Of a DNA stretch of 64,000 bases, positions 8,179 to 18,740 are shown piece after piece. Location: NCBI RefSeq assembly GCF_019448255.1, contig NZ_CP080410.1:2788279-2852278 (forward strand). Direction: 5' to 3'. The notes below the pieces were generated by a model. It made no database searches and was not told where the DNA came from. It worked only from the letters and a program-made list of their open reading frames with translations. This stretch comes from Qipengyuania flava (GTDB taxonomy: Bacteria; Pseudomonadota; Alphaproteobacteria; Sphingomonadales; Sphingomonadaceae). Positions within the stretch are counted from its first letter, which is position 1; each line of letters starts with the position of its first letter. The position numbers were made by a program, and so were the translations under genes.

Positions 8179-9318
8179 ATGCCGATGAACCGCGTTTGCG
8201 AGATGACCGGGGCGGAATTCCCGCTCTTCGCCTTCAGCCACTGCCGCGATGTCGTGGCCGCCGTCAGCAAGGCGGGCGGCTTCGGCGTGCTGGGCGCGAC
8301 CCGTTTCAGTCCCGAACAGCTCGAGGAGGAGCTCGCCTGGATCGACGCGCATGTCGAAGGCGCGCCCTATGGCGTCGATGTCCTCGTGCCCGAAGTCATC
8401 GACCCGCGCGTTCGCGAGCTATCCGACAACAAGAGCCGCGCCGCAGCGATCGACCCGGCCTACCAGGGCTTCGTCAATTCGGTGCTCGGCGAATACGGCA
8501 TCGCGCCGGAGGCCGAGATGCCGATCCTGCGCGAACGCATGGGGATCACGCCCGAAAACGGCCTTGCGCTGATGGAGGTCGCCTTCCGCCACCCCATCAA
8601 GCTCATCGCCAACGCGCTCGGTATCGCACCGCCGGCCATGATCGAGGAAGGCAAGAAGCGCGGTGTGCCCGTGGCCGCACTGGTCGGCGCTAAGGAACAC
8701 GCGATCCGGCAGGCCGAGGCGGGCGTCGACATCATCGTCGCGCAAGGCACGGAAGCCGGCGGGCACTGCGGCGAGGTCTCCACCCTCGTGCTCATCCCCG
8801 AAGTCGTGCGCGAATTGAAACGCCACGGCCACAAGATCCCCGTCCTCGCCGCAGGCGGGATCATGACCGGCGGACAGATGGCGGGCATGATGGCCGCCGG
8901 GGCGCAAGGCGCATGGACCGGATCTATCTGGCTGGCGACGCCCGAGGCGGAAACCAGCGAAGCATTCCGCGACAAGATGGTCGCCGCGCGCAGCCGCGAC
9001 ACCGTCCGCTCGCGCAGCCGCACCGGCAAGCCTGCGCGCCAACTAAAGACCGCATGGCACGATGCCTGGGACGCGAAGGACGGCCCGGGCACTCTGCCGA
9101 TGCCGCTGATGGGCATGGTCTCCGAACCCGCCTTCGCCCGGATCGAGCGCGAGGCAGCTGCCGGCAATGAAGGCGCGCGCGAACTGGTCAGTTATTTCGT
9201 CGGACAGGGCGTCGGGCTGGTCGAGCAGGTCCGCTCCAGCCGCCAGGTGGTGATGGATTTCCGCGAGGAATTCCTCGAGGCGGTCGGAGGTCTCGCCGCA
9301 GCGGTCGGCATGGAGTGA
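8179..9318 (+). CDS. nitronate monooxygenase-like flavoprotein
   Basis: A 379-residue FMN enzyme of the nitronate monooxygenase/2-nitropropane dioxygenase family, a TIM barrel. Recognisable parts are the N-terminal AVSKAGGFGVLGA segment, the central IIVAQGTEAGGHCGE motif and the phosphate-binding LAAGGIMTGGQM segment. Family members oxidise alkyl nitronates such as propionate 3-nitronate, but many are of unknown substrate. It is followed one base later by a CoA transferase, with which it may form a small catabolic operon. ATG 8185 is an alternative start two codons in. Confidence 0.87.
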   Translation: MPMNRVCEMTGAEFPLFAFSHCRDVVAAVSKAGGFGVLGATRFSPEQLEEELAWIDAHVEGAPYGVDVLVPEVIDPRVRELSDNKSRAAAIDPAYQGFVNSVLGEYGIAPEAEMPILRERMGITPENGLALMEVAFRHPIKLIANALGIAPPAMIEEGKKRGVPVAALVGAKEHAIRQAEAGVDIIVAQGTEAGGHCGEVSTLVLIPEVVRELKRHGHKIPVLAAGGIMTGGQMAGMMAAGAQGAWTGSIWLATPEAETSEAFRDKMVAARSRDTVRSRSRTGKPARQLKTAWHDAWDAKDGPGTLPMPLMGMVSEPAFARIEREAAAGNEGARELVSYFVGQGVGLVEQVRSSRQVVMDFREEFLEAVGGLAAAVGME

Positions 9319-9319
9319 C

Positions 9320-10495
9320 TTGACCAGCGGGCACGCCCCGCGCAAGCCGCGCGCCATGTGGCTCGATAACCCGCGCAATCCAAACGCCCCGCTAGCCGGG
9401 CTCAAGGTCCTCGAACTCGCCCGCGTGCTCGCGGGGCCATGGGCGGGCCAGATCCTCGCCGACCTCGGCGCGGATGTGATCAAGGTCGAAAGCCCCGACG
9501 GTGACGGCACGCGTAAGTGGGGGCCGCCCTGGGTCGAACGCGAGGGCGGCGAGCGCGAAGCGGCCTATTATCACGCCACCAATCGCGGAAAGCGCTCGAT
9601 CGTCGCCGACTTCAAGAGCGAGGAGGACCTTGCACGCGTGCGCGATCTCGCCGCGGGAGCCGACGTCGTGCTGGAGAACTTCAAGACCGGCGCGCTGGCG
9701 AAGTTCGGGCTCGACTATGCGAGCCTTGCCAAGGCCAATCCGGGCCTCGTCTATTGCTCGATCACCGGCTTCGGCCAGACCGGCCCGCGCGCGCATGAAG
9801 CGGGATACGACTTCGTCATCCAGGCGATGAGCGGCTTCATGGCGCTGACCGGCGAGCCGCAGGGCCAGCCGATGAAGATGGGTGTGTCGATCTCCGACCT
9901 CACCTGCGGGCTCTATTCGGTCATCGGCATCCAGGCCGCACTCGCCATGCGCGAGCGGACGGGGCGCGGCCAGCATGTCGACATGGCGCTGCTCGATTGC
10001 TCGGTCGGCCTCTTGGCGAGCCAGGCGACACATTTCCTCACCACGGGCGAAAACCCGCCGCGCATGGGTAACGAGCATGCCCAGGTCAGCGCCTATGGCG
10101 TCTTTCCCGTGGCCGATGGCGAGGTGGTGCTGGCACCGGCCAATGACGGGCTATTCCGCAAGCTGCTCTCTCTGCTCGGGCGCGAGGACCTGCTCGGTGA
10201 CGAGAAGTTCGCGACAAACGAGGGCCGTCTTGCCAATCGCGAGGAGCTCGACGCCATCATCGCGGGCGAGACGCGCAAATGGCAGATGGACGAGCTGCTC
10301 GCCGACTGCGCGGAAGACGGCATCCCCGCAGGCCGCGTCAACGCAATCGACGCCGTGTTCGCCGAAGCACAGGTCAAGGCGCGCGGCATGCGCGTCGACC
10401 TCGATGGCATTCCCGGTGTGCGCAGCCCCTTCACCTTTTCCGAGGCCGAACTGGCGCTCGACCGGCCCAGCCCGCGCAAGGGCGAGCACGGGTAA
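9320..10495 (+). CDS. CoA transferase family III (CaiB/BaiF)
   Basis: A CaiB/BaiF-type acyl-CoA:carboxylate CoA transferase of up to 391 residues. The N-terminus PLAGLKVLELARVLAGPWAGQ and LGADVIKVE, the central NRGKRSI and the DVVLENFKTG segment are characteristic. The catalytic Asp is expected in the DL segment after MKMGVSISD. Start TTG 9320 lies one base after the previous stop with GGAG upstream. ATG 9356 gives a 379-residue protein that also fits the family, so the start is uncertain. The acid transferred is unknown. Confidence 0.9.
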   Translation: MTSGHAPRKPRAMWLDNPRNPNAPLAGLKVLELARVLAGPWAGQILADLGADVIKVESPDGDGTRKWGPPWVEREGGEREAAYYHATNRGKRSIVADFKSEEDLARVRDLAAGADVVLENFKTGALAKFGLDYASLAKANPGLVYCSITGFGQTGPRAHEAGYDFVIQAMSGFMALTGEPQGQPMKMGVSISDLTCGLYSVIGIQAALAMRERTGRGQHVDMALLDCSVGLLASQATHFLTTGENPPRMGNEHAQVSAYGVFPVADGEVVLAPANDGLFRKLLSLLGREDLLGDEKFATNEGRLANREELDAIIAGETRKWQMDELLADCAEDGIPAGRVNAIDAVFAEAQVKARGMRVDLDGIPGVRSPFTFSEAELALDRPSPRKGEHG

Positions 10496-10528
10496 CCAAG
10501 GTCCCGCAGAAGTCTGGGCGGCGCGGGG

Positions 10529-11731
10529 TCAACCGGCTCCGCGCCGCTCGGGCGCGATCCGCCGGGCGCAGGCCCGCCAGAAGCGTTCGGCCGGGCCCTG
10601 GCCGGCAAGGCGCAGCCAGATCGGGGACCACACCAGCATCAGGGCGCCGGGCACCAGCGAGAGCGCGAACGCCTGCGAGCGCGAGACCGCGCCAAACAGG
10701 CCAGCCCCCCAGCTTGCGAACAGCGCCGAAAAGACAAGGCTCGTCATCAGGTAATTGGTCAGCGACAAACGGCCAACCGACGCCAGCAGGCGCACTGCGA
10801 CGGTTCCGCACAGCGGCGTGAACAGCGCAAGGAGCGCCACCGCATAAGCAATACCCATGAGGAGGTCGAAGGGCGCTGAAAGGACCAGCGCATTACGGGC
10901 GACGACCTGCGGATCGAAACCGAGCGACTGGGCGCTGAAGGCAATGAGCGCAAGCGCGGGCAGCGCGATCAGGCAGCACAGGACGATCAGCCCCCGCGCG
11001 CGGCCGCGCGACCAGCGGGCCGGTAGCGGCCCGCTCTTCCACAGCGCAACGCCCGCCAGCATGGACGCAAGGTTGATCGGGATGCCCGCGCTGATGGCCG
11101 CAAGGCTTGCGGGCAGTGTGGCAAGCCGCCGCATGATCCGTTCGGCAAAACCTTCGCGGCCAAGCTCCATCGCATAGGCGAGCCCATCGGGATGCGCGCC
11201 GAAATTGAGCGCGAAGAATTCGGGCGATCGGCCCGCGAGCCAGGCGTAGCCGCCCCCGAGGTGGAGCGCGACAAGCGCCGCCATTCCGAGGCCCAGTGTG
11301 TGCCAGCCGAGCCCCAGGAAGAAAGGCAGTACAAGACCGGCAAGCGCGTAAACGCGCAAGATATCGTTGCTCGCCAGCAGGGTCGCGTGGACAAGGCCGA
11401 TGGCGAACAGCACCGCCATGCGCGCAAGGTGCGGCCGCCAGCCGCTGCCGCGCTCCCACATCAGCGCCACCCCGACCCCGAACAGCATGGCGAAAAACGT
11501 GCGGAACTTGTCCTCTACCAGCACGAAGCTCGCGGCCCAGAGCGTGTAGTCGAGCGCGCTATCCGCACCATAGGCTGCCGGGTTCGCATAAGCCTGCAAG
11601 GGCAGCGCGAAGACGTAGACGTTCATCCACGCAATGCCGATCACGGCCACGCCGCGCAGCGCGTCGAGTTCGACGATACGGCCGGAGGTTGGGGAGACGG
11701 AGCCGGTGGATGCGGCCCCGCCTGCCGTCAC
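10529..11731 (-). CDS. DUF418-type multi-pass membrane protein
   Basis: A 400-residue integral membrane protein with about ten hydrophobic segments. The N-terminal [16 protein letters not shown] and the C-terminal [15 protein letters not shown] followed by GPLEMLWR-like segments (here [17 protein letters not shown]) are the hallmarks of DUF418 proteins, relatives of acyltransferase-3 type membrane proteins. The function of DUF418 is not established; transport or envelope modification has been suggested. It starts with GTG overlapping the metK stop (GTGA), so it is probably translated from the metK message. Confidence 0.85.
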   Translation of the reverse strand: MTAGGAASTGSVSPTSGRIVELDALRGVAVIGIAWMNVYVFALPLQAYANPAAYGADSALDYTLWAASFVLVEDKFRTFFAMLFGVGVALMWERGSGWRPHLARMAVLFAIGLVHATLLASNDILRVYALAGLVLPFFLGLGWHTLGLGMAALVALHLGGGYAWLAGRSPEFFALNFGAHPDGLAYAMELGREGFAERIMRRLATLPASLAAISAGIPINLASMLAGVALWKSGPLPARWSRGRARGLIVLCCLIALPALALIAFSAQSLGFDPQVVARNALVLSAPFDLLMGIAYAVALLALFTPLCGTVAVRLLASVGRLSLTNYLMTSLVFSALFASWGAGLFGAVSRSQAFALSLVPGALMLVWSPIWLRLAGQGPAERFWRACARRIAPERRGAG

Positions 11732-12966
11732 GCGAGCGCCGCTTTCAAATCATCGACGAGGTCGGTGCGTTCCCACGGGAAGTCATCGCCATCGGCCTGC
11801 CTTCCGAAGTGACCATAGGCCGCGCTGTTGCGGTAGATCGGCTTGTTGAGGCCGAGGTGGGTGCGAATGCCGCGCGGGGTCAGGCCGCCTAGCTTCTCGA
11901 TACCGGCAATAGCCTGTTCCAGTCCCTCGTCGGTCACACTATCGGCGCTGGTCCCGTGCGTGTCGACATAGAGTGACAGCGGCTTCGACACACCGATCGC
12001 ATAGCTCAGCTGGATCGTGCAGCGCCGCGCGAGGCCCGCGGCGACGATGTTCTTGGCGAGATAGCGGGTGATGTAGGCGGCCGAGCGGTCGACCTTGGTC
12101 GGGTCCTTGCCGCTGAAGGCACCGCCGCCATGCGGGGCCGCGCCGCCATAGGTGTCGACGATGATCTTGCGGCCGGTGAGGCCAGCATCACCGTCCGGCC
12201 CGCCGATCTCGAAAGCGCCTGTCGGGTTGATGTGCCACTCGGTCTCGTCGGTGACCCAGCCATCGGGAAGGATCTCGGTGACAACGCCCTTCACATAAGC
12301 CTTGAGCTCGGCTTCCTTGTCGCCCTCGTGATAGCCCTTGGCGTGCTGGGTCGAGACGACAACGGCGGTGCAGGCGACGGGCTTGCCGTTCTCGTAGCGC
12401 AGGGTGACCTGGCTCTTCGCATCGGGCTCGAGAAAGGCGGCGGCGCCGCTCTTCCTGTCGGCGGCGAGGCGCTCGAGGATCTTGTGGCTGTAGTCGAGCG
12501 TCGCGGGCATGAGGTCGGGCGTCTCGTCGCAGGCGAAGCCGAACATGATGCCCTGGTCGCCCGCGCCCTCGTCCTTGTTGCCGCTGGCATCGACGCCCTG
12601 CGCGATTTCGGAGGACTGGCCATGCAGGTGGTTCTCGAAGGTCAGGCTCTGCCAGTGGAAGCCGTCCTGCTCGTAGCCGATTTCGCGCACTGTGCGGCGC
12701 ACGGCCTTCTCGATTTCTTCCTTGGCACCGGGCGCCCAGCCGCCGTTTTCGGCCCAGTCCGGGTTATTCGCGTCGTACATCGGCGCGCAGCGGATCTCGC
12801 CGGAGAGGATCACGCGCTGCGTCGTGGTCATGGTCTCGCAAGCCACCCGCGCCTCGGGGTCCTTGGCCAGCATGAGGTCGACAATGGCGTCCGAAATCTG
12901 GTCGGAGACCTTGTCGGGATGGCCTTCCGAGACGCTCTCGGAAGTGAACAGGTAGCTGGTGCGCAT
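11728..12966 (-). CDS. metK: S-adenosylmethionine synthetase
   Basis: A 412-residue methionine adenosyltransferase that makes SAM from ATP and methionine. The N-terminal [20 protein letters not shown], the ATP-binding [12 protein letters not shown] and the P-loop-like [16 protein letters not shown] are all intact. Length is close to the usual 385-410. It lies 30 bases downstream of lnt, and a perfect palindrome (12985-13000) sits between them, suggesting local repression by a methionine-cycle regulator rather than simple read-through. No SAM riboswitch fits in the gap. Confidence 0.98.
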   Translation of the reverse strand: MRTSYLFTSESVSEGHPDKVSDQISDAIVDLMLAKDPEARVACETMTTTQRVILSGEIRCAPMYDANNPDWAENGGWAPGAKEEIEKAVRRTVREIGYEQDGFHWQSLTFENHLHGQSSEIAQGVDASGNKDEGAGDQGIMFGFACDETPDLMPATLDYSHKILERLAADRKSGAAAFLEPDAKSQVTLRYENGKPVACTAVVVSTQHAKGYHEGDKEAELKAYVKGVVTEILPDGWVTDETEWHINPTGAFEIGGPDGDAGLTGRKIIVDTYGGAAPHGGGAFSGKDPTKVDRSAAYITRYLAKNIVAAGLARRCTIQLSYAIGVSKPLSLYVDTHGTSADSVTDEGLEQAIAGIEKLGGLTPRGIRTHLGLNKPIYRNSAAYGHFGRQADGDDFPWERTDLVDDLKAALA

Positions 12967-12984
12967 GAAGCTGGAAATCCCGAT

Positions 12985-13000
12985 ATAAAGAAATCTTTAT
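12985..13000 (-). promoter_or_regulatory. palindromic operator candidate before metK (SahR/SamR-like)
   Basis: The sequence is ATAAAGA-AA-TCTTTAT, a perfect 7+2+7 inverted repeat. It overlaps the stop codon of lnt and ends 18 bases before the metK start. From memory, ArsR-family SahR/SamR regulators of the SAM cycle in alphaproteobacteria bind palindromes of the form ATAAAGATATCTTTAT, which this resembles closely. The regulator itself is not in the window. Confidence 0.55.
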
Positions 13001-14592
13001 GTGTTGCGCGAGGGGTAGCCTCCCGAGCGCCGCATGGCAACCAGCGAAAGCGCCAGAAGCACCGCGGCCCAGATCAGCGTAAGCCAATGGCCAAGATGGG
13101 CAAACCAGGTGACGGGCGCGGGCGGCGGGATGACCCCGTCGATCCGCCCTTCGACGTTGCGCCCGATAGTCTCGCGCACCACCCCGCGCGCATCGATCAC
13201 GGCGCTGATCCCGGTGGTGGTGGAGCGCAGGACCGGCAGCCCCTCTTCAGCCGCCCGCATCCGCGCCTGCGCCAAGTGCTGCGGCGGGCCCCAGGCGCCG
13301 AACCAGCCATCGTTGGACGGGTTGAAGATATAGTCCGGCCGGTTGCCGCGCTCGGCGACCTCGCCGGAGAAGACGATCTCGTAGCAGATCTGCATGCCCG
13401 CCTTGCCGTAGTCGCCAAGATCGAAACTCTGCGGCCCGGGCCCGGGGATGAAGTCGATGGTCCCTGCGACCAGCCGCGTCAGGCCAAGCGGTTCCAGCAG
13501 GCCCCGCATCGGCAGATACTCGCCGTAAGGCACCAGATGGGCCTTCGAATACCGCTCGCCCAGCGTACCGTCGGGCGTGATCGTGGTGACCGCGTTGTAG
13601 GCGCCCACCGCGCGCTCTCGGCCGTCCACCACGCCGATCTCGAGATCGACGGCACCGGTGAGCAGCAGGCTGTCCGGGCCGATGGTGCGGCCGATCCGGG
13701 CGCGGGCGAAGGCCGGATCGCCGCCAGCGGTCATCTGGGTGTAGTAGCGCTGCGGATAGCCATCACGCAGATAGTCCGGAATGCCGCTTTCCGGCCACAG
13801 CACAAGGCGGTGGCTCAGCGTCTCCTGCGGCGCGCTCAGGCGCGCGATGCGCTGGAACTGGTCTTCAAAGCGCGAGGCGTCGTTGATCTCCTCCTGCTGC
13901 ACATTGGGCTGGACCAGAGTGAAGGGGACGATTCCTTCTGCGCCCTCGCCGGCGGGCAGGTAGACCACCGCGGCAACGGCAGTCGCTGCCAGTCCGAGAG
14001 GAAGCCAGCGACGCGCGGACACGCAATAGGCCAGCAGGACCGCAAGGCACACAACAAGACCCGAAAGCGCGTAGCTGCCAACGAAGGGAAGCGCGGCTCC
14101 AAAGCCGGGGCGGTCCCACGGGCCCAGCATCATCATCGAGAACGGCCCCCAGCTGTAGCCGGTGAAGACCCAGCTGCGCAGCCATTCCGCGGCAACCCAA
14201 AGCGCTCCGAAAGCGAGTGCGAAGACCGGCAGGGGACCCCCGCGCGCAATCCGCCAGGCGGCGCCCGTAGCGAGCGCCGGCCAGACCGCGAGGTAGAACG
14301 AGAGCAGCGGCACCGCCGCCCAGCCGAGCGCGACGGGCATCTCCGCCTGATAGGTAAAGGCGGTGGCGATCCAGTTGTTGGTCAGGGTGAAGTGGGCAAG
14401 GCCAAACAGCCAGCCCAGCATCATGGCGCGGCGGAGGGACGAAGCCTGCCAGGCCAGCCAGCCGAAACTGCCGATGGCGGCGAGCCCGATGGGCCATAGA
14501 TGCAGCGGCTGGAACCCCAGCGCCGAAAGGGCCCCCAGCGCGAGCGCTGCGAGGGCGGGATGCGAACGGGCCAGGCCGACGAAACTCTTCAT
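12997..14592 (-). CDS. lnt: apolipoprotein N-acyltransferase
   Basis: A 531-residue inner-membrane enzyme that adds the third acyl chain to lipoproteins. About six N-terminal membrane helices are followed by a periplasmic nitrilase-like domain. The expected catalytic triad is visible as Glu in LWPESGIPD, Lys in YSKAHLVPYGEYLP and Cys in MQICYEIVFSGEV. A final membrane helix lies near the C-terminus (LTLIWAAVLLALSLVAM). Its substrates would include the lipoproteins encoded at 7186 and 45635. metK follows 30 bases downstream on the same strand. Confidence 0.97.
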   Translation of the reverse strand: MKSFVGLARSHPALAALALGALSALGFQPLHLWPIGLAAIGSFGWLAWQASSLRRAMMLGWLFGLAHFTLTNNWIATAFTYQAEMPVALGWAAVPLLSFYLAVWPALATGAAWRIARGGPLPVFALAFGALWVAAEWLRSWVFTGYSWGPFSMMMLGPWDRPGFGAALPFVGSYALSGLVVCLAVLLAYCVSARRWLPLGLAATAVAAVVYLPAGEGAEGIVPFTLVQPNVQQEEINDASRFEDQFQRIARLSAPQETLSHRLVLWPESGIPDYLRDGYPQRYYTQMTAGGDPAFARARIGRTIGPDSLLLTGAVDLEIGVVDGRERAVGAYNAVTTITPDGTLGERYSKAHLVPYGEYLPMRGLLEPLGLTRLVAGTIDFIPGPGPQSFDLGDYGKAGMQICYEIVFSGEVAERGNRPDYIFNPSNDGWFGAWGPPQHLAQARMRAAEEGLPVLRSTTTGISAVIDARGVVRETIGRNVEGRIDGVIPPPAPVTWFAHLGHWLTLIWAAVLLALSLVAMRRSGGYPSRNT

Positions 14593-14634
14593 CGCCGTGG
14601 CCCTTATCGCGTCAGGTCAGCTCTGCAAGCGCGA

Positions 14635-15294
14635 TCAGCCGACCGCGCTCACCTCGCTGTCGTCATCCTGCTTGCGCTTGCGGCGCTTGGGCGCGGGCGC
14701 TTCGTCTTCGTCGGCAGAGCCGATCGACGGGGGCAGGACAGCGGCGTCGATCTCGCCCTCATTGCCCTGGGCGCCTTCTTCGCCCTTCTTGGCCTTGCGC
14801 GGGGCGCGGCGCTTCTTGGGCGCCTCATCCTCATCGTCGCGGCGGGTGAAGGGGTTTTCCGAAGGCTCGAAATTGCCGTCGTCGCTCTCGTCACCGCCCT
14901 TGGGCTTGCGCGAGCGCGGCTTGCGGCCGCCGTCGTCCTGGTCGTCGCGCTTGCCGCGCGAACGGCGGTTGTTACGGCGATCGTCGCCTTCGCCATCGTC
15001 CTCGTCGTCGTCCGACGAATTCTGGCCGCGCTCTTCGTTGCGCTTGGCCTTGGCTTCTTCCTGGCGGGCCTTGTTGTCGGCAATCACGCGGAAGTAGTGA
15101 TCGGCGAACTGCAGGTAGTATTCGGCCTGCACGCGGTCGCCATTGTGCTGGGCGTCCTGCGCGAGCTTCTTGTACTTGTCGAGCAGCTGGGGCGCGTTGC
15201 CCCGCGCGCGGCTGTCGATCCGGTTGGCGTTGTTCCCGCCGCCCTGGTTCCGATTGCCGCGACCGCGACGACGGTTATTGCGATTGTTGTTCAA
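14635..15294 (-). CDS. DUF4167 low-complexity, probably RNA-binding protein
   Basis: A 219-residue protein. The N-terminal Asn/Arg-rich stretch (NNNRNNRRRGRGN) and the following block GNAPQLLDKYKKLAQDAQ with AEYYLQFADHYFRV define DUF4167. The rest is disordered and strongly charged, alternating acidic (DDDEDD) and Lys/Arg blocks. The start is taken as TTG 15294 because GAGGA lies eight bases upstream and the protein then begins with the conserved Asn-rich stretch; no ATG fits. Relatives sit next to prmC in many alphaproteobacteria. A role with RNA or ribosomes is inference from charge and neighbours. Confidence 0.85.
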   Translation of the reverse strand: MNNNRNNRRRGRGNRNQGGGNNANRIDSRARGNAPQLLDKYKKLAQDAQHNGDRVQAEYYLQFADHYFRVIADNKARQEEAKAKRNEERGQNSSDDDEDDGEGDDRRNNRRSRGKRDDQDDGGRKPRSRKPKGGDESDDGNFEPSENPFTRRDDEDEAPKKRRAPRKAKKGEEGAQGNEGEIDAAVLPPSIGSADEDEAPAPKRRKRKQDDDSEVSAVG

Positions 15295-15538
15295 GGGTAG
15301 TTGGTCCTCATTCAATGCGCGGCGCGGACCCTTGCAATTCCGGTCCCCTGTGGCCGCGTGACCCCTTGCGCGGCTGCGCCTGTCGCAGCTCGCGTGCCCC
15401 AGTCTGTGCATGGTATGCGTGGCCCTGGGCCGCGCACCATAACTGCAATGTCGGAGCTAGAACCGGCGGCAAGGCGTTAGCCACACACCACTGGCCTGTG
15501 GCCAGAGGTAAGGGGTCGAATCGCCTTTGCCAAGTCTT

Positions 15539-16378
15539 TTATCGCAGCACCAGCGCGCGCGGCCGTCCGCCAAGGTCCTTGTGAGCGTTCACCGAAAAAC
15601 CCGATTCGCGCGCGATCGACGACACGGCCGCCTCCTGAGAAGCGCCGATCTCGAGCACTGCGACCCCGCCCGGCACAAGGAGCTTGCCAAGCTGCGGGAT
15701 GATCACGCGATATTCGTCAAGCCCTTCCGGCCCTGCAAACAACGCTGAGGCCGGTTCGTAATCGCGCACGTCCGAGTCGAGCGCGGCGTCCTCCTCGACA
15801 TAGGGCGGGTTGCACAGCACTAGGTCGAACTGGCCAAGTCCCTCCGCCCAGCCCGGCTGCGTCCAGTCGCGCAGCAGGAACTTTGCCTGCTTGCGCCCAA
15901 GCCCCAGCCGCTGCGCGTTGTTCTCGGCCACGTGGAGCGCCGCTTGCGAGGCGTCGATTGCGACACCCGCAGCGTCCTCCAGCTCAAGCAGCGCGGTCAC
16001 GAACAGCGCGCCCGAGCCGGTGCCCATGTCGAGCACTCGCCTGGCACGGGCCGCGTGTTCCTGCGCCGCGTAGATCAGCGTCTCGCTGTCGGAGCGAGGG
16101 ATCAGCACGTCGCGCGTCACCCGGAAGGTGCGCCCGAAAAATTCCTGGTTGCCGAGAATGTAAGCCAGCGGTTCGCGCGCGAGCCGTCGCTGGATCAGGA
16201 CTTCGTAAGCGTCCACGGGTGCCGCCTCGCCATCGATATCCAGCCGCCACAGATCTGCGCGCGGGATACGCGCGGCCTCACTCATCAGATATTCGGCGTC
16301 GAGCCGCGGAGTATCGCTGACGGCTTGAAGACGCTCCGTCCCCCGGCGAATGGCCTCGGCGTGGCTGAGCCTAGCCAT
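15539..16378 (-). CDS. prmC: peptide chain release factor N5-glutamine methyltransferase
   Basis: A 279-residue SAM-dependent enzyme that methylates the GGQ glutamine of release factors. The SAM-binding [11 protein letters not shown] and the substrate motif [13 protein letters not shown] are intact. The ATG at 16378 overlaps the last eight bases of prfA, so enzyme and substrate are coupled. Longer in-frame starts inside prfA are possible but unneeded. Confidence 0.96.
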   Translation of the reverse strand: MARLSHAEAIRRGTERLQAVSDTPRLDAEYLMSEAARIPRADLWRLDIDGEAAPVDAYEVLIQRRLAREPLAYILGNQEFFGRTFRVTRDVLIPRSDSETLIYAAQEHAARARRVLDMGTGSGALFVTALLELEDAAGVAIDASQAALHVAENNAQRLGLGRKQAKFLLRDWTQPGWAEGLGQFDLVLCNPPYVEEDAALDSDVRDYEPASALFAGPEGLDEYRVIIPQLGKLLVPGGVAVLEIGASQEAAVSSIARESGFSVNAHKDLGGRPRALVLR

Positions 16379-17438
16379 CCATCGCGGCGAGCCGCTTGGC
16401 CTCGTCCTCGGCGATGAGCGCGTCGACCAGTTCGCCAAGGCCCGGCCCAGCAATGATCTGCGGCAGTTTCTGCAGCGTGAGCCCAATGCGGTGGTCGGTC
16501 ACGCGCCCTTGCGGGAAATTGTAGGTGCGGATGCGCTCCGAGCGGTCGCCCGACCCCACCATGGCCTTCCGCGCCTCGGCCTCCGCGCCCTGCGTCGCTT
16601 CGCGCTGCGCATCGTAGAGCCGCGTGCGCAGGACCTGCATCGCCTGTTCGCGGTTCTTGTGCTGGCTGCGCCCGTCCTGGCAGGTGACGACAGTACCCGT
16701 CGGCAGGTGCGTGATGCGGATCGCGCTGTCGGTGGTGTTGACGTGCTGGCCGCCCGCCCCGCTGGCGCGGTAGGTGTCGATCTTGAGGTCGCCCGGATCG
16801 ATCTGCACATCGACCTCGTCCGGCTCGGGCAGCACGGCCACCGTCGCTGCCGAGGTATGGATGCGCCCGCCGCTTTCGGTCTCTGGCACGCGCTGGACGC
16901 GGTGGACGCCGCTTTCGAACTTCAGCTTGGCAAAGACGCCCGTGCCGGTGACGTTGGCGACGATTTCCTTGAAGCCCCCGACTTCGGACGCGCTCATGCT
17001 GACGGGCTCGACCTTCCAGCCCTGTTCGGCGGCGTAGCGTTCGTACATGCGATAAAGATCGCCTGCGAACAGCGCGGCCTCGTCCCCGCCCGTGCCGGCG
17101 CGGATTTCGAGCATGGCGGGCTTGCTGTCGGCGCTGTCCTTGGGAAGCATGGCAATGGCCAGCTGGCGCTCGGCTTCGGGCAGGCGTTCGCGGATCGCGG
17201 CCAGCTCCTCTTCGGCCATGGCCTTCATTTCCGGATCGGCGAGCATCTCTTCAAGGCTCGCGATTTCCTTGCGCGCAGCCTTCACCTCGGAGGCGATCTT
17301 CGCCACCGGCTCCAGCTCCGCATAGTCGCGGCTCGCCTGGACGAATTCATCGCCCTCGAGCTGGCCCGAGGCCATACGCGCTTCGAGCTCGGCGAAACGG
17401 TTGGCGATCTGGTCAAGGCGTTCGGCGGGAATGCTCAT
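16371..17438 (-). CDS. prfA: peptide chain release factor 1
   Basis: RF1 releases the finished peptide at UAA and UAG. The 355-residue protein has the N-terminal helical domain, the [16 protein letters not shown] segment and the catalytic [11 protein letters not shown] containing GGQ, followed by the [11 protein letters not shown] helix. Length is standard. It starts three bases after the hisS stop and overlaps prmC downstream, forming hisS-prfA-prmC. Confidence 0.98.
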   Translation of the reverse strand: MSIPAERLDQIANRFAELEARMASGQLEGDEFVQASRDYAELEPVAKIASEVKAARKEIASLEEMLADPEMKAMAEEELAAIRERLPEAERQLAIAMLPKDSADSKPAMLEIRAGTGGDEAALFAGDLYRMYERYAAEQGWKVEPVSMSASEVGGFKEIVANVTGTGVFAKLKFESGVHRVQRVPETESGGRIHTSAATVAVLPEPDEVDVQIDPGDLKIDTYRASGAGGQHVNTTDSAIRITHLPTGTVVTCQDGRSQHKNREQAMQVLRTRLYDAQREATQGAEAEARKAMVGSGDRSERIRTYNFPQGRVTDHRIGLTLQKLPQIIAGPGLGELVDALIAEDEAKRLAAMDG

Positions 17439-17441
17439 GGC

Positions 17442-18677
17442 TTAGCCGAGCAGCCCTTCGATACGCGTGCGTTCGGCATCCTCGGCCTTGATCCGGCGGT
17501 TCTCCGCCCCGTCGCGCACATCGAATGCGACGATGGCATCGGCGCCGGCCTTCACCGCCTTGTCGAAGCGCTTGCGGGGGCTCCCCGAAGCGTAAAGCTC
17601 TGCCGAGAACCCTGCGGCGCGCAAAGTGCCAAGCGCGGCGATGGCTGAAGCCATGGCGGCATCGTTCTCAACCACCACGATCGCATCCGCGTTGGGTTCG
17701 CCGCGCTCTCCCACCAGCATCGCAAGCCGCTCGATTCCCGCGGCCCAGCCTACTGCAGGCGTGGGCGCGCCGCCGAGGCTTTCCATCAGGCCGTCGTAGC
17801 GCCCGCCGCCGAGGATGGTGCTCTGGCTGCCGAGCTTGCCGGCGGCCTCGCTGCCCTCGTCGGGAATGAATTCGAAGGCGGTGTGGCGGTAATAGTCGAG
17901 GCCGCGCACGAGGCTTTCGGCCCGCGTCCACTTCACGCCGGCCGCATCGAGGCCGCTGGTGACCGCCTCGAAAAACGCCTTGGCCTCATCGGTCAGGAAA
18001 TCGTCGATCTTGGGCGCATCGGCCACGAAGCGCTGGTCGCGGCGATCCTTGGAATCGAGAATGCGCAGCGGGTTCTTTTCGAGCCGCTCCTGCGAATCCT
18101 CCGAAAGCTCGTCCTTCACGGCGCGGAAGTGTTCGACGAGCGCAGCGCGCCAGGCTTCGCGGCTGTCTCCATCGCCCAGCGTGTTGAGGTGTAGCGTCAC
18201 GCCCGCAATGCCGAGTTCCTTCAGGAGCTGGTCGGCCATGGCGAGCAGTTCGACGTCGGCCTGCGGTTCGCCCGCGCCGAGGATTTCCGCATCGATCTGG
18301 TGGAACTGGCGATAGCGGCCCTTCTGCGGGCGCTCGTAACGGAACAGCGGGCCGTGCGTGCCGACCTTGAGGGGCGCGTGCTGCTGCCAGCCGTTCGACA
18401 GATAGGCGCGCGCGATCCCGGCGGTGAACTCGGGCCGCAGCGTCAGGCTCTCGCCCCCGCGATCGTCGAAGGAGTACATTTCCTTGCTGACCACATCGGT
18501 GGTTTCGCCGATGGCACGGCTGAACACTTCGGTCTTTTCGAAGACCGGCATTTCGACGCGGCGGAAGCGGTACAGCTTGCGGACGCGCTCGAAGGTCTCG
18601 ACGACGAAGGCGAAGGCCTCGGCGTCAGCACCGAAAATGTCCTGCGTGCCGCGAATGGCTTGGGGAGTCTTGGGCAT
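17442..18677 (-). CDS. hisS: histidyl-tRNA synthetase
   Basis: A 411-residue class II synthetase that charges tRNA-His. It has RGTQDIFG at the N-terminus, motif 2 ([16 protein letters not shown]), the histidine motifs [15 protein letters not shown] and [14 protein letters not shown], and a C-terminal anticodon-binding domain with [19 protein letters not shown] 18677 gives the normal N-terminus; upstream in-frame sequence belongs to the palindromic repeat. It is the first gene of the hisS-prfA-prmC operon. Confidence 0.97.
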   Translation of the reverse strand: MPKTPQAIRGTQDIFGADAEAFAFVVETFERVRKLYRFRRVEMPVFEKTEVFSRAIGETTDVVSKEMYSFDDRGGESLTLRPEFTAGIARAYLSNGWQQHAPLKVGTHGPLFRYERPQKGRYRQFHQIDAEILGAGEPQADVELLAMADQLLKELGIAGVTLHLNTLGDGDSREAWRAALVEHFRAVKDELSEDSQERLEKNPLRILDSKDRRDQRFVADAPKIDDFLTDEAKAFFEAVTSGLDAAGVKWTRAESLVRGLDYYRHTAFEFIPDEGSEAAGKLGSQSTILGGGRYDGLMESLGGAPTPAVGWAAGIERLAMLVGERGEPNADAIVVVENDAAMASAIAALGTLRAAGFSAELYASGSPRKRFDKAVKAGADAIVAFDVRDGAENRRIKAEDAERTRIEGLLG

Positions 18678-18740
18678 GGGGGGCGCCTTTAAGTGCGTTG
18701 GTCGCCCGCAGCAAGCTGCTGGCTCGCACTGATCCGTCCA

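Noticed and set aside
12967..12996. SAM riboswitch before metK
   Set aside because: Only 30 bases separate lnt and metK, and no riboswitch fold fits. The palindrome explains control better.
12130..14499. A very long open frame (nearly 800 codons) on the plus strand across metK and lnt
   Set aside because: It is antisense to two certain genes. Codon-position bias in GC-rich DNA keeps the opposite frame open. No domain-like sequence is found.
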